Origin: Bacteroidota bacterium
GTDB lineage: Bacteria; Bacteroidota; Bacteroidia; Bacteroidales; F082
Length of the DNA: 58,025 nucleotides
Direction of reading: 5' to 3'
Assembly (NCBI GenBank): GCA_016845105.1
Contig: JAERTF010000152.1
Coordinates: 1-58,025 of the forward strand
The notes under the pieces were generated by a model. It had not been told where the DNA came from and made no database searches. It worked only from the letters and a program-made list of their open reading frames with translations. Within the stretch, counting starts at the first letter, position 1; every line of letters starts with the position of its first letter. The translations under genes and the position numbers were made by a program. Below are positions 1-8,724 of this stretch, piece by piece.

Positions 1-1
1 T

Positions 2-211
2 CCTGAAATTATTATAAAGACGGTTTCTGACTTTACTCTGATAAATATTCTTAATATGGTGGCAGTTGTCACAATTGTATTTACTTTAATTGGAATTGTT
101 GTAGGTAATTTCTATCTAAAAAAGGAACTTGATATAAAAATTAGATTCGTGTTTTCTGGTGGGATAAGGTTTTTTACTGATTTTCTAAAAAAGAACAAAC
201 AAGTTGGCTAA
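2..211 (+). CDS. Membrane protein, 3' end only (possible polysaccharide flippase)
   Basis: An open frame enters from the left edge and gives 69 residues before TAA. It shows one clear hydrophobic segment (about residues 15-40) followed by a short basic cytoplasmic-type tail ending KKNKQVG. The gene was cut by the window, so no domain is recognisable. Because it lies 46 bp upstream of an O-antigen ligase/polymerase-like gene on the same strand, it is plausibly the last membrane helix of a Wzx-type flippase or another export component. That is inference from context only. Confidence 0.55.
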   Translation, partial: PEIIIKTVSDFTLINILNMVAVVTIVFTLIGIVVGNFYLKKELDIKIRFVFSGGIRFFTDFLKKNKQVG

Positions 212-257
212 TTTTATTTGGTTTCTATTATAAATAAATTTATTACTTTTAACTGCA

Positions 258-1751
258 ATGTTTGAGTCGATAAAAGCAAAAACGGGAGCTACCAAGCTCA
301 GTCATCCAATTGTAGTACTAGCAATAGTTTTATTGTCAGTGGTATTAAGCTTTATTATTGCCAAAGGTGGGCTTGTAACAGTAATTGCATTAATAGGGCT
401 ATTGCCAGCATTAATTTTTTTAAATCGTTTATTCAACAAACCTTCAATTGGAATAAGTACATTATTGTTATTTTCTTTTGTTGCTATTGGTTTAACACGG
501 TATTTAGTTGGCGTACCTTTGGGTTTAGGCATCGACGGTTTATTGGTAATAACCTATATTGCTGTATTCTTCAAGAATTTTTATAAAAGTATAAATATTG
601 ATCAGGCAAACAGAGATATCACTTACTTACTTATTATATGGTTTGCTTATGCAGTTCTTGAAATAGTTAATCCACAGGCACTAAGCAAAACTGCTTGGTT
701 TTATGCAATGAGAGGTATGAATATGTACCCTGTGCTTATGGTACCTTTGGTATTACTTCTCTTTAAGAGGCTTAGATATCTATATTTCTTTTTATACGTG
801 TGGGGAATATTTACAATATTTGGAACTCTCAAAGGACTGCAACAGCTTTATATAGGACTTGATCCTGCTGAGCAGTTATGGATTGATACTGTTGGAGGAA
901 TTACTCACGTTCTAAATGGGAAACTCAGGGTATTTTCATTCTTCAGCGATGCGGGTCAGTTTGGTGCGGCCCAAGGTGCTGCTGGGATTGTTGGAGTATT
1001 AGTAGCAGCTAGCATAGGAGGAAAGAGAAATAAGATCTTCTTTCTAATTGTAAGTATACTTGGTTTTTGGGGTATGTTGATATCCGGAACCAGAGGAGCA
1101 ATGATTGTACCAATGATTGGAGGAGCAGTTTATCTTATTTTAAGGAAAAATTTAAGAGTAATTATAATTGGAAGTATTGTAATGGCTTTTACATATGTAT
1201 TCTTCGCCTTCACATATATTGGTGATAGTAATTACCAGATTGCAAGAATGAGAACAGCCTTTAGACCCGAGGAAGATGCTTCATATATTGTTCGTCTTGA
1301 AAACCGAGCTATACTTAAAACCTATTTGGCTGATAAACCTTTTGGTGGGGGTATAGGTAGTGCAGGTAACTGGGGACAACGATTTTCGCCACAAGGATTT
1401 CTTGCAAATGTAGCTACCGATAGTTGGTATGTTCAAATATGGGCAGAACAAGGGATAGTTGGATTATTTCTACACCTGTTCATTCTATCGTATATAATAC
1501 TAAAGGGCTTTTACCTTGTAATGTTTCGAGTCCGAAATCCTGAACTTGCCGGAGCGCTCGGTGCTCTCATTGCCGGATATGCAGGTGTAATGGGAGCAAG
1601 TTATGGAAATGGTATACTTGGGCAAATGCCCACAGGAGCACTTGTTTACTTGAGCTGGGGGTTTATTTTTATGGCTCAACAACTTGATCGTGAGTATTCC
1701 TATCTTACATCAATTGGAGAATCTCCAAGGTCACTATTTGTAAAAGATTAA
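258..1751 (+). CDS. O-antigen ligase/polymerase family membrane protein (Wzy/WaaL-like)
   Basis: A 497-residue polytopic inner-membrane protein with about ten to twelve hydrophobic segments. It carries the features of the Wzy_C/O-antigen ligase family: the stretch RVFSFFSDAGQFG (224-236) before a long helix, and the SGTRGA motif (276-281) that recurs in this family, followed by a large periplasmic loop (about 325-395). Family members polymerise lipid-linked glycan repeats or ligate them to an acceptor on the periplasmic side. The next gene, a GT2, starts 16 bp downstream, so it is probably co-transcribed with the glycosyltransferases. Polymerase and ligase cannot be told apart by sequence alone. 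Confidence 0.85.
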   Translation: MFESIKAKTGATKLSHPIVVLAIVLLSVVLSFIIAKGGLVTVIALIGLLPALIFLNRLFNKPSIGISTLLLFSFVAIGLTRYLVGVPLGLGIDGLLVITYIAVFFKNFYKSINIDQANRDITYLLIIWFAYAVLEIVNPQALSKTAWFYAMRGMNMYPVLMVPLVLLLFKRLRYLYFFLYVWGIFTIFGTLKGLQQLYIGLDPAEQLWIDTVGGITHVLNGKLRVFSFFSDAGQFGAAQGAAGIVGVLVAASIGGKRNKIFFLIVSILGFWGMLISGTRGAMIVPMIGGAVYLILRKNLRVIIIGSIVMAFTYVFFAFTYIGDSNYQIARMRTAFRPEEDASYIVRLENRAILKTYLADKPFGGGIGSAGNWGQRFSPQGFLANVATDSWYVQIWAEQGIVGLFLHLFILSYIILKGFYLVMFRVRNPELAGALGALIAGYAGVMGASYGNGILGQMPTGALVYLSWGFIFMAQQLDREYSYLTSIGESPRSLFVKD

Positions 1752-1767
1752 GAATATTATTATAAAC

Positions 1768-2694
1768 ATGGAATCGAAAAACAACAAACCTTTAGTTTCA
1801 ATAGTTACCGTAAATTACAATCAATCAGAAGTTACTTGTGAGTTTCTTGAATCCCTGCGAAATATTACATATAAAGAGATTGAGATCTTTGTTGTTGATA
1901 ACGATTCTCCATCCGACAATCCTGATATTATTAAGGATAAATTTCCTTCGATAAATCTTTTGAAAACAGGTAAGAACCTTGGTTTTGCAGGAGGTAATAA
2001 CTTTGCATTCCCACACTGTAAAGGTAAATATGTACTTCTAATAAACAACGATACAGAGGTAGAACCTGATTTCCTTGAACCACTAGTTGACCTGCTGGAA
2101 TCTGATCCAAATATTGGTATTGTTAATCCTAGAATACAATACTATCATTCGCCCGGAATACTTCAGCATGCTGGTTATACACCGTTTAACATGATAACCA
2201 TCCGTAATTTCAGTATTGGATATAGTAAATCAGATGATGGGACATATGAAAACATTAGCGAATCAGGCTCAACATTTGGCGCAGCTATGCTTGTTCCACT
2301 TAAAGTGATAAAGGAAGTCGGAATGATGGCAGATGTTTTCTTTTTATACTACGAAGAGCACGATTGGGCAGCACATATTAAAAAAGCTGGTTATAAAACT
2401 TACTATAATGGTAAATCACTGGTTTATCATAAGGAGTCAATATCAACCGGAAAAGACAGCCCATTCAAAACATATTACCTTACACGAGGAAGAATTCTTT
2501 TCGCAAGAAGAAACACGTCTGGAATTCAAAAACTATTTGCGTTGCTTTATATTTACTTCATAACCACACCAAGAATTACGATAGGTTATTTATTAAGGTT
2601 TAGGTTCGATCATATATGGGCCTATTGGAAGGCAGTATGGTGGAATCTAACACATAGAAAAGGAATAATTTTCGAATTACCACAACTACCATAA
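1768..2694 (+). CDS. Glycosyltransferase family 2 (rhamnosyltransferase-like)
   Basis: A 308-residue soluble GT-A enzyme. The N-terminal nucleotide-binding strand reads SIVTVNYNQ (11-19), the first acidic motif is VVDNDS (42-47), GFAGGNN lies at 72-78, and the metal-binding DxD equivalent is NNDTE (93-97). The layout resembles WbbL-type rhamnosyltransferases, which add a sugar from a nucleotide donor to a lipid-linked acceptor at the cytoplasmic face of the membrane. It follows the ligase/polymerase gene by 16 bp. The next gene encodes a close paralogue with the same motifs in the same order. The actual sugar specificity cannot be read from the sequence. Confidence 0.88.
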   Translation: MESKNNKPLVSIVTVNYNQSEVTCEFLESLRNITYKEIEIFVVDNDSPSDNPDIIKDKFPSINLLKTGKNLGFAGGNNFAFPHCKGKYVLLINNDTEVEPDFLEPLVDLLESDPNIGIVNPRIQYYHSPGILQHAGYTPFNMITIRNFSIGYSKSDDGTYENISESGSTFGAAMLVPLKVIKEVGMMADVFFLYYEEHDWAAHIKKAGYKTYYNGKSLVYHKESISTGKDSPFKTYYLTRGRILFARRNTSGIQKLFALLYIYFITTPRITIGYLLRFRFDHIWAYWKAVWWNLTHRKGIIFELPQLP

Positions 2695-2916
2695 TACTAA
2701 TCTATTTAAAGGAAAATACACCCAATCAACCTTTATTATTCCCGGGCACTATCATATGAGTTAGTGTAACTAATATTAAGAAGAACTACAGATCGGTTGT
2801 AACATCTAATCTTAGGTACTTATTATGACCCAACAATATCTGGTTCATGTGTATAATCCTCAGTTTTCGCTTATGGCGATGGCACAAATTTTTGCATAAG
2901 TAATCTCATAATTTAT

Positions 2917-2924
2917 TATCTTTA
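2917..2924 (+). promoter_or_regulatory. Candidate Bacteroidota promoter for the second GT2 gene
   Basis: The box TATCTTTA is one mismatch from the Bacteroidota -7 consensus TAnnTTTG. A TTG at 2892-2894 lies 22 bases upstream, a normal -33 spacing. It sits 18 bp before the ATG at 2943, within the 248-bp gap (2695-2942) that breaks the otherwise tight gene array. No other gene or convincing structure was seen in that gap. Confidence 0.5.
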
Positions 2925-2942
2925 CATTATATATAATTCAAA

Positions 2943-3863
2943 ATGCGTAAAACATATCCACTTGTTTCAATTATAACAGTTAATTATAATCAAGCCTTGG
3001 TTACATGTGCATTAATCGAATCTTTAAACAAAATTTCGTACCCAAATTTTGAATTAATCGTTGTGGACAATAATTCAACAGAGGATGATCCTGCAATTAT
3101 AAAACAACGATACCCAAATATAATTTTCATTGCTAATCCCATAAATTATGGATTTGCTGCTGGTAATAATTTTGGATTAATGCGTGCACGAGGCGAGTAT
3201 GTTTTACTTATTAATAATGACATTGAAGTACCTCCGAATTTCATGGAACCCTTGGTGGAGAAATTAGAGGGAAACCCTAATATTGGTGCCGTAAGTCCAA
3301 AAATAAAGTTCTATTATCAGCCCGATACAATACAATATGCTGGTTTTACACCTATTAATAATATTACAATGCGTAATGCATCAATTGGTTTTAGAGAAAA
3401 AGATAAAGGTCAGTATGAGGAAGATAGGGAAACCGCATATACTCATGGAGCTGCTATGTTAGTTCCAATTAACGTAGTTAAAGAAGTGGGATTAATGTCC
3501 TATATTTTTTTTCTCTACTATGAAGAAGCTGATTGGTGTGCAAGAATTGCCAGAGCCGGATACTCAATGCACTATGTTCATAACTCATACGTACTTCATA
3601 AAGAATCGATATCAACAGGTAAATTAAGTGCATTAAAAATCTATTATCAAAATAGAAATAGGATTGTGTTTATGAGAAGAAATATTCAAGGTCGTGAATT
3701 TTACCTAAGCCTTGGCTATCAATTATTTGTGGCGATTCCAAAGAATGCATTTAGTTTTCTTCTTAAGGGTAAATTTGCCTTATTCTTGGCCTACTATCGT
3801 GCAATTGGTTGGAATATTAAGAATATATTCAGCAAAGAAATACATGAAAATCCAAAACTTTAA
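2943..3863 (+). CDS. Glycosyltransferase family 2, paralogue of the preceding GT2
   Basis: A 306-residue GT-A glycosyltransferase. Its motifs match the preceding GT2 almost position for position: SIITVNYNQ (9-17), VVDNNS (40-45), GFAAGNN (70-76) and the DxD equivalent NNDIE (91-95). A later FFLYYEEADWC segment matches FFLYYEEHDWA in the neighbour. It is likely a cytoplasmic transferase adding one sugar to the repeat unit. The two genes look like a tandem duplication that later gained a 248-bp spacer with its own promoter-like sequence. The donor and acceptor are unknown. Confidence 0.88.
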   Translation: MRKTYPLVSIITVNYNQALVTCALIESLNKISYPNFELIVVDNNSTEDDPAIIKQRYPNIIFIANPINYGFAAGNNFGLMRARGEYVLLINNDIEVPPNFMEPLVEKLEGNPNIGAVSPKIKFYYQPDTIQYAGFTPINNITMRNASIGFREKDKGQYEEDRETAYTHGAAMLVPINVVKEVGLMSYIFFLYYEEADWCARIARAGYSMHYVHNSYVLHKESISTGKLSALKIYYQNRNRIVFMRRNIQGREFYLSLGYQLFVAIPKNAFSFLLKGKFALFLAYYRAIGWNIKNIFSKEIHENPKL

Positions 3864-3898
3864 TATGATTTTCACGTAAACTAAATATTAATAAATAA

Positions 3899-5116
3899 AT
3901 GACTATTACAGATACCTTAAATATAATTCAGTACCTGGCCCTACTCTATTTCGGATTTTCTGCAGGGTACATATTGTTATTTGCTATTGCATCTTATTTT
4001 TATAGTTATACCGAGAAAAAGTTCGATGTCAAATTAAATAAGTTTTTAATCTTAATACCAGCATATAAAGAAGATCCCATTATACTCAATACCGCTCTTG
4101 ATGCTCTTACGCAGGACTACCCATCAGATTTATTTGATGTTTTTGTAATTGCTGATTCATTGAAACCCGAGACAATCAAGTTAATGCGAAAAGAAGATGT
4201 AAAATGTATAGAGGTTTCATTTACTCAGAGTACTAAAGCACGATCAATTAATAAAGCTTTAGATGTAATTAAAGGTAAATATGATATAATACTTATCCTG
4301 GATGCTGATAATATAATGGAGGAAGGTTTTGTTAAAAATATTAATAGATCCTTTGAAAACGGCAACAAAGCCATTCAGGCTCACAGAGTTGCCAAAAATA
4401 TGGATACTAATTTTGCAATACTTGATGCATTAAGTGAAGAGATTAATAATACTATTTTTAGAAAAGGACATATTGGTTTGGGTTTATCATCAGCATTGAT
4501 AGGTTCAGGAATGGCATTTGATTTCGACCTGTATAAATCTATAATGGATGATATTGATACATTTGCTGATGAGGATAAGGAACTCGAATTAAAACTTTTT
4601 ATTGCTCGCAGTAAAATTGCTTATTTAAACCACGCATATGTTTATGATGAAAAAGTTAGCAATTCTGAGGTTTTTGTGAAACAACGCTCCAGATGGATTT
4701 CTTCACAAATTTACTATGCACGTACTTTTTTATTTAGATCCATTCGCGATTTATTTAAATATTCTAATGTTGATTTATTCAATAAAGTTTTACAGTTCTT
4801 GCTTGTTCCTAGGATTATGCTTCTTGGTCTAACAACCATTTTCACCATAGTAACATTTTTCATTAGTAGCGATTTCTTTTTTTACTCTTGGTTAACAACG
4901 TTATTAGTTTGCATTTCAGCTCTTGTACTTTCTGTTCCCAAAAGATTTTATAATAAACGAACTTTGAATGCCTTATTTAGACTACCATATGGTTTTTTAA
5001 TGATGGGACTAGCAATTATTAAGATTAAACTAGGGCATAAAAGATTAAGCCCTACACCACATAGTGCGTCCACTGATTCGATTGACAAAAAAGTAAATAA
5101 TAAATTAAAACAATAA
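3899..5116 (+). CDS. Membrane glycosyltransferase family 2 (cellulose-synthase-like)
   Basis: A 405-residue processive-type GT2. It has an N-terminal membrane helix (about 10-33), the strand ILIPAYKED (51-59), a DxD motif LDADN (134-138), an acidic ADED motif (223-226), a QxxRW motif QRSRW (262-266), and two or three C-terminal membrane helices (about 300-365). DxD, the catalytic acid and QxxRW together define the family that includes cellulose, hyaluronan and poly-GlcNAc synthases. This suggests synthesis of a linear chain or of a lipid-linked sugar at the membrane. The gene stops 2 bp before its paralogue. It lacks a PilZ domain, so direct c-di-GMP control is not indicated. Confidence 0.87.
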   Translation: MTITDTLNIIQYLALLYFGFSAGYILLFAIASYFYSYTEKKFDVKLNKFLILIPAYKEDPIILNTALDALTQDYPSDLFDVFVIADSLKPETIKLMRKEDVKCIEVSFTQSTKARSINKALDVIKGKYDIILILDADNIMEEGFVKNINRSFENGNKAIQAHRVAKNMDTNFAILDALSEEINNTIFRKGHIGLGLSSALIGSGMAFDFDLYKSIMDDIDTFADEDKELELKLFIARSKIAYLNHAYVYDEKVSNSEVFVKQRSRWISSQIYYARTFLFRSIRDLFKYSNVDLFNKVLQFLLVPRIMLLGLTTIFTIVTFFISSDFFFYSWLTTLLVCISALVLSVPKRFYNKRTLNALFRLPYGFLMMGLAIIKIKLGHKRLSPTPHSASTDSIDKKVNNKLKQ

Positions 5117-5118
5117 TT

Positions 5119-6282
5119 ATGATAATTATTGCAATTATTCAAATCATACTATTAATCTATTTAGGATTTGCTTCACTTTATATATTTATATTTGGTACGG
5201 CAAGCCTCTTCCCAACAAAAACCAAAGAACCAACAACATCTATTGAACGAAAATATGCTGTATTAATACCTGGCTATAAAGAAGATAATGTAATTATTGA
5301 TGTTGCAAAAGACGCCATTAACCAAGACTATCCAAGTGATATGTATGATGTTGTGGTAATAGCTGATTCTTTTAAGAAAGAAACATTGGAATCCTTACGA
5401 TTACTCCCAATCACAGTAATAGAAGTATCATTTGATCTTAGCACAAAATCAAAGGCATTAAATGTGGCCATGGATCAACTCACTGATAATTATGATGTAG
5501 CCGTAGTACTAGATGCCGACAATTTAATGGAACCAGGTTTCTTGAACAAAATAAATGTTGCTTTCAACAATGAATTTATTGCTGTTCAGGGACATAGAGT
5601 TGCAAAAAACTACAATACTCCGTTTGCAATTCTTGATGCAATTAGTGAGGAGGTAAATAATATGATCTTCCGTAAAGGTCATAGAGTACTAGGCCTTTCG
5701 GCTGCACTAATAGGTTCGGGTATGGCTATGGACTATGATTATTTTAAAAAAATGATGAAATCCATAAAAGCTGTTGGTGGTTTTGACAAAGAAATTGAAT
5801 TACAAATGCTCAAAGAAGGAATTAGTATAGAATTCCTAAACGATGCATATGTTTACGACGAGAAGGTTCAAAAAGCAGAAGTATTTTCAAACCAACGCAG
5901 AAGATGGCTATCAGCTCAATTTCATTATTTTAGTATGGATTTCTTAAATTCGTTAAAGCATCTTATACTATACGGAAATGTTGATTATTTTGATAAAGCA
6001 ATACAATTTATCCAACCCCCGCGTGTAATGCTTTTGGGGTTATTAGTACTAATTAATATTTTTTCATTAATTTTAAATCCAATTAGTTGGATCTACATAT
6101 GGTTGGGAGTGCTTGCTATTTGTGTTTTAGCCTTTTTGTTCACTACTCCTTTGAAGTTTTATAACTTTAAAACTTTAAAAGCGGTATTAACTCTACCTAA
6201 GGCATTTGTGTTGATGGCAATGTCGCTACTTAGTATTAAAGGAGCCAATAAAAAGTTCATTCACACCGAACATGGTACTTAA
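5119..6282 (+). CDS. Membrane glycosyltransferase family 2, tandem paralogue
   Basis: A 387-residue protein with the same architecture as its upstream neighbour: an N-terminal helix (about 3-28), VLIPGYKED (48-56), DxD motif LDADN (131-135), GGFDKE in the acidic-motif position (220-225), QRRRW (259-263), and C-terminal membrane helices (about 290-340). Shared strings such as GHRVAKN and ALIGSGMA mark the pair as duplicates. The catalytic acid motif differs (FDKE versus DEDKE), so the two may use different acceptors. It probably acts at the inner membrane in the same polysaccharide pathway, with the GT4 gene 24 bp downstream. Confidence 0.87.
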   Translation: MIIIAIIQIILLIYLGFASLYIFIFGTASLFPTKTKEPTTSIERKYAVLIPGYKEDNVIIDVAKDAINQDYPSDMYDVVVIADSFKKETLESLRLLPITVIEVSFDLSTKSKALNVAMDQLTDNYDVAVVLDADNLMEPGFLNKINVAFNNEFIAVQGHRVAKNYNTPFAILDAISEEVNNMIFRKGHRVLGLSAALIGSGMAMDYDYFKKMMKSIKAVGGFDKEIELQMLKEGISIEFLNDAYVYDEKVQKAEVFSNQRRRWLSAQFHYFSMDFLNSLKHLILYGNVDYFDKAIQFIQPPRVMLLGLLVLINIFSLILNPISWIYIWLGVLAICVLAFLFTTPLKFYNFKTLKAVLTLPKAFVLMAMSLLSIKGANKKFIHTEHGT

Positions 6283-6306
6283 TTTCTGATAAACTAAAAG
6301 TATATT

Positions 6307-7464
6307 ATGAAAATTGCAATAGAAGGTCAAAGATTATTTAGAACAAAAAAGCATGGTATGGACATGGTTGCTCTGGAACTCATAAATGAGTTACAGAAAT
6401 TGGACCATGAAAACGAGTATGTAGTTTTTGTTAAGCCCGACGAAGATAAAACTACGTTAAAAACAACTCCTAACTTCAAAATAGTTGAGCTTGGAGGAGG
6501 TCCATACCCCACCTGGGAACAATTTGCTTTACCAAAAGCAGCTAAGGCTGAAGGATGTGACATACTACATTGCACAAGTAATACCGCTCCTGTATCTCCG
6601 GGCATGCCTCTTGTAACTACACTTCATGATATCATATACATGGAGAGCATAAGTATTTTCAAAAAAGGCGGAACATGGTATCAAAAACTCGGCAATATGT
6701 ACCGAAGGTGGAATGTTCCTAAGGTGGTTAAGATTAGTGATAAAATAATTACTGTTTCTAAATTTGAAAAAAACAGAATTGGAGAATTCTTTAAAATACC
6801 GGCCGACAATAATCGACTTGTTGCAATATACAATGGTGTTACAGAACATTTCAGAAAGATTCACGATCAAAATGAGTTGGACAGAGTTAAAAAACTCTAT
6901 AAGTTGCCAGAAAATTTCTTATTCTTCCTTGGTAATACTGATCCTAAGAAAAATACACCAGGAGTTCTTAAAGCATTTTCAGATTATTTAAAGAAAACAG
7001 GTGATGATATGTACCTTGTTATGCTCGATTATGAAAAATCAGCGCTTGACAAGATACTATCTGATATTGGTGATAAAGAATTGATTAACAAAATTATACT
7101 AACTGGTTATGTCGTCAATACTGATTTACCGGCAATATATAATATGTGTAAGATATTCCTTTATCCTTCTTTAAGGGAAAGTTTCGGAATACCAATGCTG
7201 GAAGCTATGCGTTGTGAGGTTCCGGTTATCACTTCAAACACTTCGTCCATGCCAGAGGTTTCGGGTGAAGCAGCATATATTGTTGATCCTTACAATCCCG
7301 AAGAGATTACTACTGGAATAATCGAATTACTTAAGAATAAAGAACTTAGGGATGAGTTGATTACCAAAGGGGTTACACAGTCAAAGAAGTTTTCATGGAA
7401 AAACATGGCAATTGATGTTCTTGAACTATATAAGGAAGTTTATAAGAATCACAATTCCAAATAA
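6307..7464 (+). CDS. Glycosyltransferase family 4
   Basis: A 385-residue GT-B retaining glycosyltransferase. The N-terminal domain has LHCTSNTAP (87-95) and TTLHDIIYM (104-112). The C-terminal donor-binding domain starts near FLFFLGNTDPKKN (204-216) and has the canonical E-x7-E motif, E291 to E299, within ESFGIPMLE, followed by VPVITSNTSSMPEV. Such enzymes transfer mannose, glucose or related sugars from nucleotide donors. It is cytoplasmic or peripheral to the membrane, is encoded within the glycan cluster, and is followed 11 bp later by the first of three related GT-B genes. Confidence 0.9.
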   Translation: MKIAIEGQRLFRTKKHGMDMVALELINELQKLDHENEYVVFVKPDEDKTTLKTTPNFKIVELGGGPYPTWEQFALPKAAKAEGCDILHCTSNTAPVSPGMPLVTTLHDIIYMESISIFKKGGTWYQKLGNMYRRWNVPKVVKISDKIITVSKFEKNRIGEFFKIPADNNRLVAIYNGVTEHFRKIHDQNELDRVKKLYKLPENFLFFLGNTDPKKNTPGVLKAFSDYLKKTGDDMYLVMLDYEKSALDKILSDIGDKELINKIILTGYVVNTDLPAIYNMCKIFLYPSLRESFGIPMLEAMRCEVPVITSNTSSMPEVSGEAAYIVDPYNPEEITTGIIELLKNKELRDELITKGVTQSKKFSWKNMAIDVLELYKEVYKNHNSK

Positions 7465-7475
7465 TAGTAGAAGAT

Positions 7476-8678
7476 ATGATAAAAGACAGAGATATAGTAG
7501 TTTACGGATTGCAAGCATGGGACATTAATATTGCAAGTACATGCAAGTACACAGCAATGGAAATGGCAAAAAATAATAGAGTCCTCTTCGTAAATCCTCC
7601 TATGCAAAGAAGCTCAGCTTTATTTCATAAAAGCAATCCTTCAATTCAGAAAAGAATAAGGATTAATAAGGGAGAAGAGGACGATCTTGTTAAAGTTTCT
7701 GATAACTTATGGGCCCTTTATCCTAGAACAATTGTTGAATCAATAAACTGGATAAAATCACCAGCTGTATTTGATTATTTCAATAAAATAAATGATAAAC
7801 GTTATGCCAAGCAGGTAATCAAAAATCTTGAAAAATTAAATTTCAAAGACTTCATCCTATTTAATGATAACTCAATGATTACGGGTTATTACTTTAAAGA
7901 ATTACTTAAACCTAAAGAGTTTGTTTATTTATTGCGGGACGCTGTTATACTTGTTGATTACCATAAACGACATGGTACAAGATTACAACCCCAGATAATT
8001 AAAAAAGCAGATATAGCAGTTGCGAATTCAGATTTCTTTGCAGATTATTGTAGACAAACGAATCCTAATTCACATATGATTGGACAGGGGTGCGACCTAT
8101 CAATGTACAATGATCAAGATGGAAGTTTAGTAGTTCCCGATGATTTAATTAGTATTAAAAAACCAATTATAGGATACGTTGGATTTTTAACAACCATCCG
8201 ACTTGATATTGAAGTGCTTGTTCATATTGCTGAACAACGACCTGATTATAGCCTTGTTCTTGTTGGACCAGAAGACGATGATTTTAAAAATTCAAAACTT
8301 CACCAACTGGACAACGTTTATTTCCTTGGCCGCAAAAACCCCGATGAACTTGCCGCCTATATTAAAGGATTTGATGTTGCATTAAACCCGCAAAAAGTAA
8401 ACGAAATAACTGATATAAACTATCCCTTAAAAATTGATGAATATTTAGCAATGGGTAAACCAACAGTTGCCACTAAAACAACATTCATGAATTACTTTAA
8501 GGATCATACTTATCTTCCAAAAACAAAGGAGGAGTATGTAATAGAGATCGATAAGGCACTCGAGGAAGATAGTGAGGAGTTAAGAAAAGAACGAATAGAA
8601 TATGCATCAGGACACACATGGGGGAATTTTGTTCAGAAGATTTACGATCAAATAGATTTATTGGAAGGAAAGAAATAG
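7476..8678 (+). CDS. GT-B glycosyltransferase, first of three tandem paralogues
   Basis: A 400-residue protein with a GT-B-like C-terminal half. GYVGFLTTIRLDIEVL lies near residue 230, LVLVGPEDDDF near 258, and the acidic segment YPLKIDEYLAMGKP near 315-328 occupies the place of the GT4 E-x7-E region. The N terminus (KDRDIVVYGLQAWD) and the VLFVNPPMQR string are shared with the next gene and in part with the third. The type resembles TuaH-like transferases of teichuronic-acid clusters. It likely adds a sugar during repeat-unit assembly. The donor cannot be inferred. Confidence 0.8.
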   Translation: MIKDRDIVVYGLQAWDINIASTCKYTAMEMAKNNRVLFVNPPMQRSSALFHKSNPSIQKRIRINKGEEDDLVKVSDNLWALYPRTIVESINWIKSPAVFDYFNKINDKRYAKQVIKNLEKLNFKDFILFNDNSMITGYYFKELLKPKEFVYLLRDAVILVDYHKRHGTRLQPQIIKKADIAVANSDFFADYCRQTNPNSHMIGQGCDLSMYNDQDGSLVVPDDLISIKKPIIGYVGFLTTIRLDIEVLVHIAEQRPDYSLVLVGPEDDDFKNSKLHQLDNVYFLGRKNPDELAAYIKGFDVALNPQKVNEITDINYPLKIDEYLAMGKPTVATKTTFMNYFKDHTYLPKTKEEYVIEIDKALEEDSEELRKERIEYASGHTWGNFVQKIYDQIDLLEGKK

Positions 8679-8724
8679 TACTAAAATTCTTTATTTGAAA
8701 ATCAAATTATAGAATAATAATAAA

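Noticed and set aside
244..251. TACTTTTA as a promoter for the ligase/polymerase gene
   Set aside because: It lies only 6 bp before the ATG, leaving no room for a transcription start upstream of the codon.
302..532. Antisense open frame within the ligase/polymerase gene
   Set aside because: It is a shadow on the opposite strand with no signal, motif or promoter, as are the other short overlapping frames in this window.
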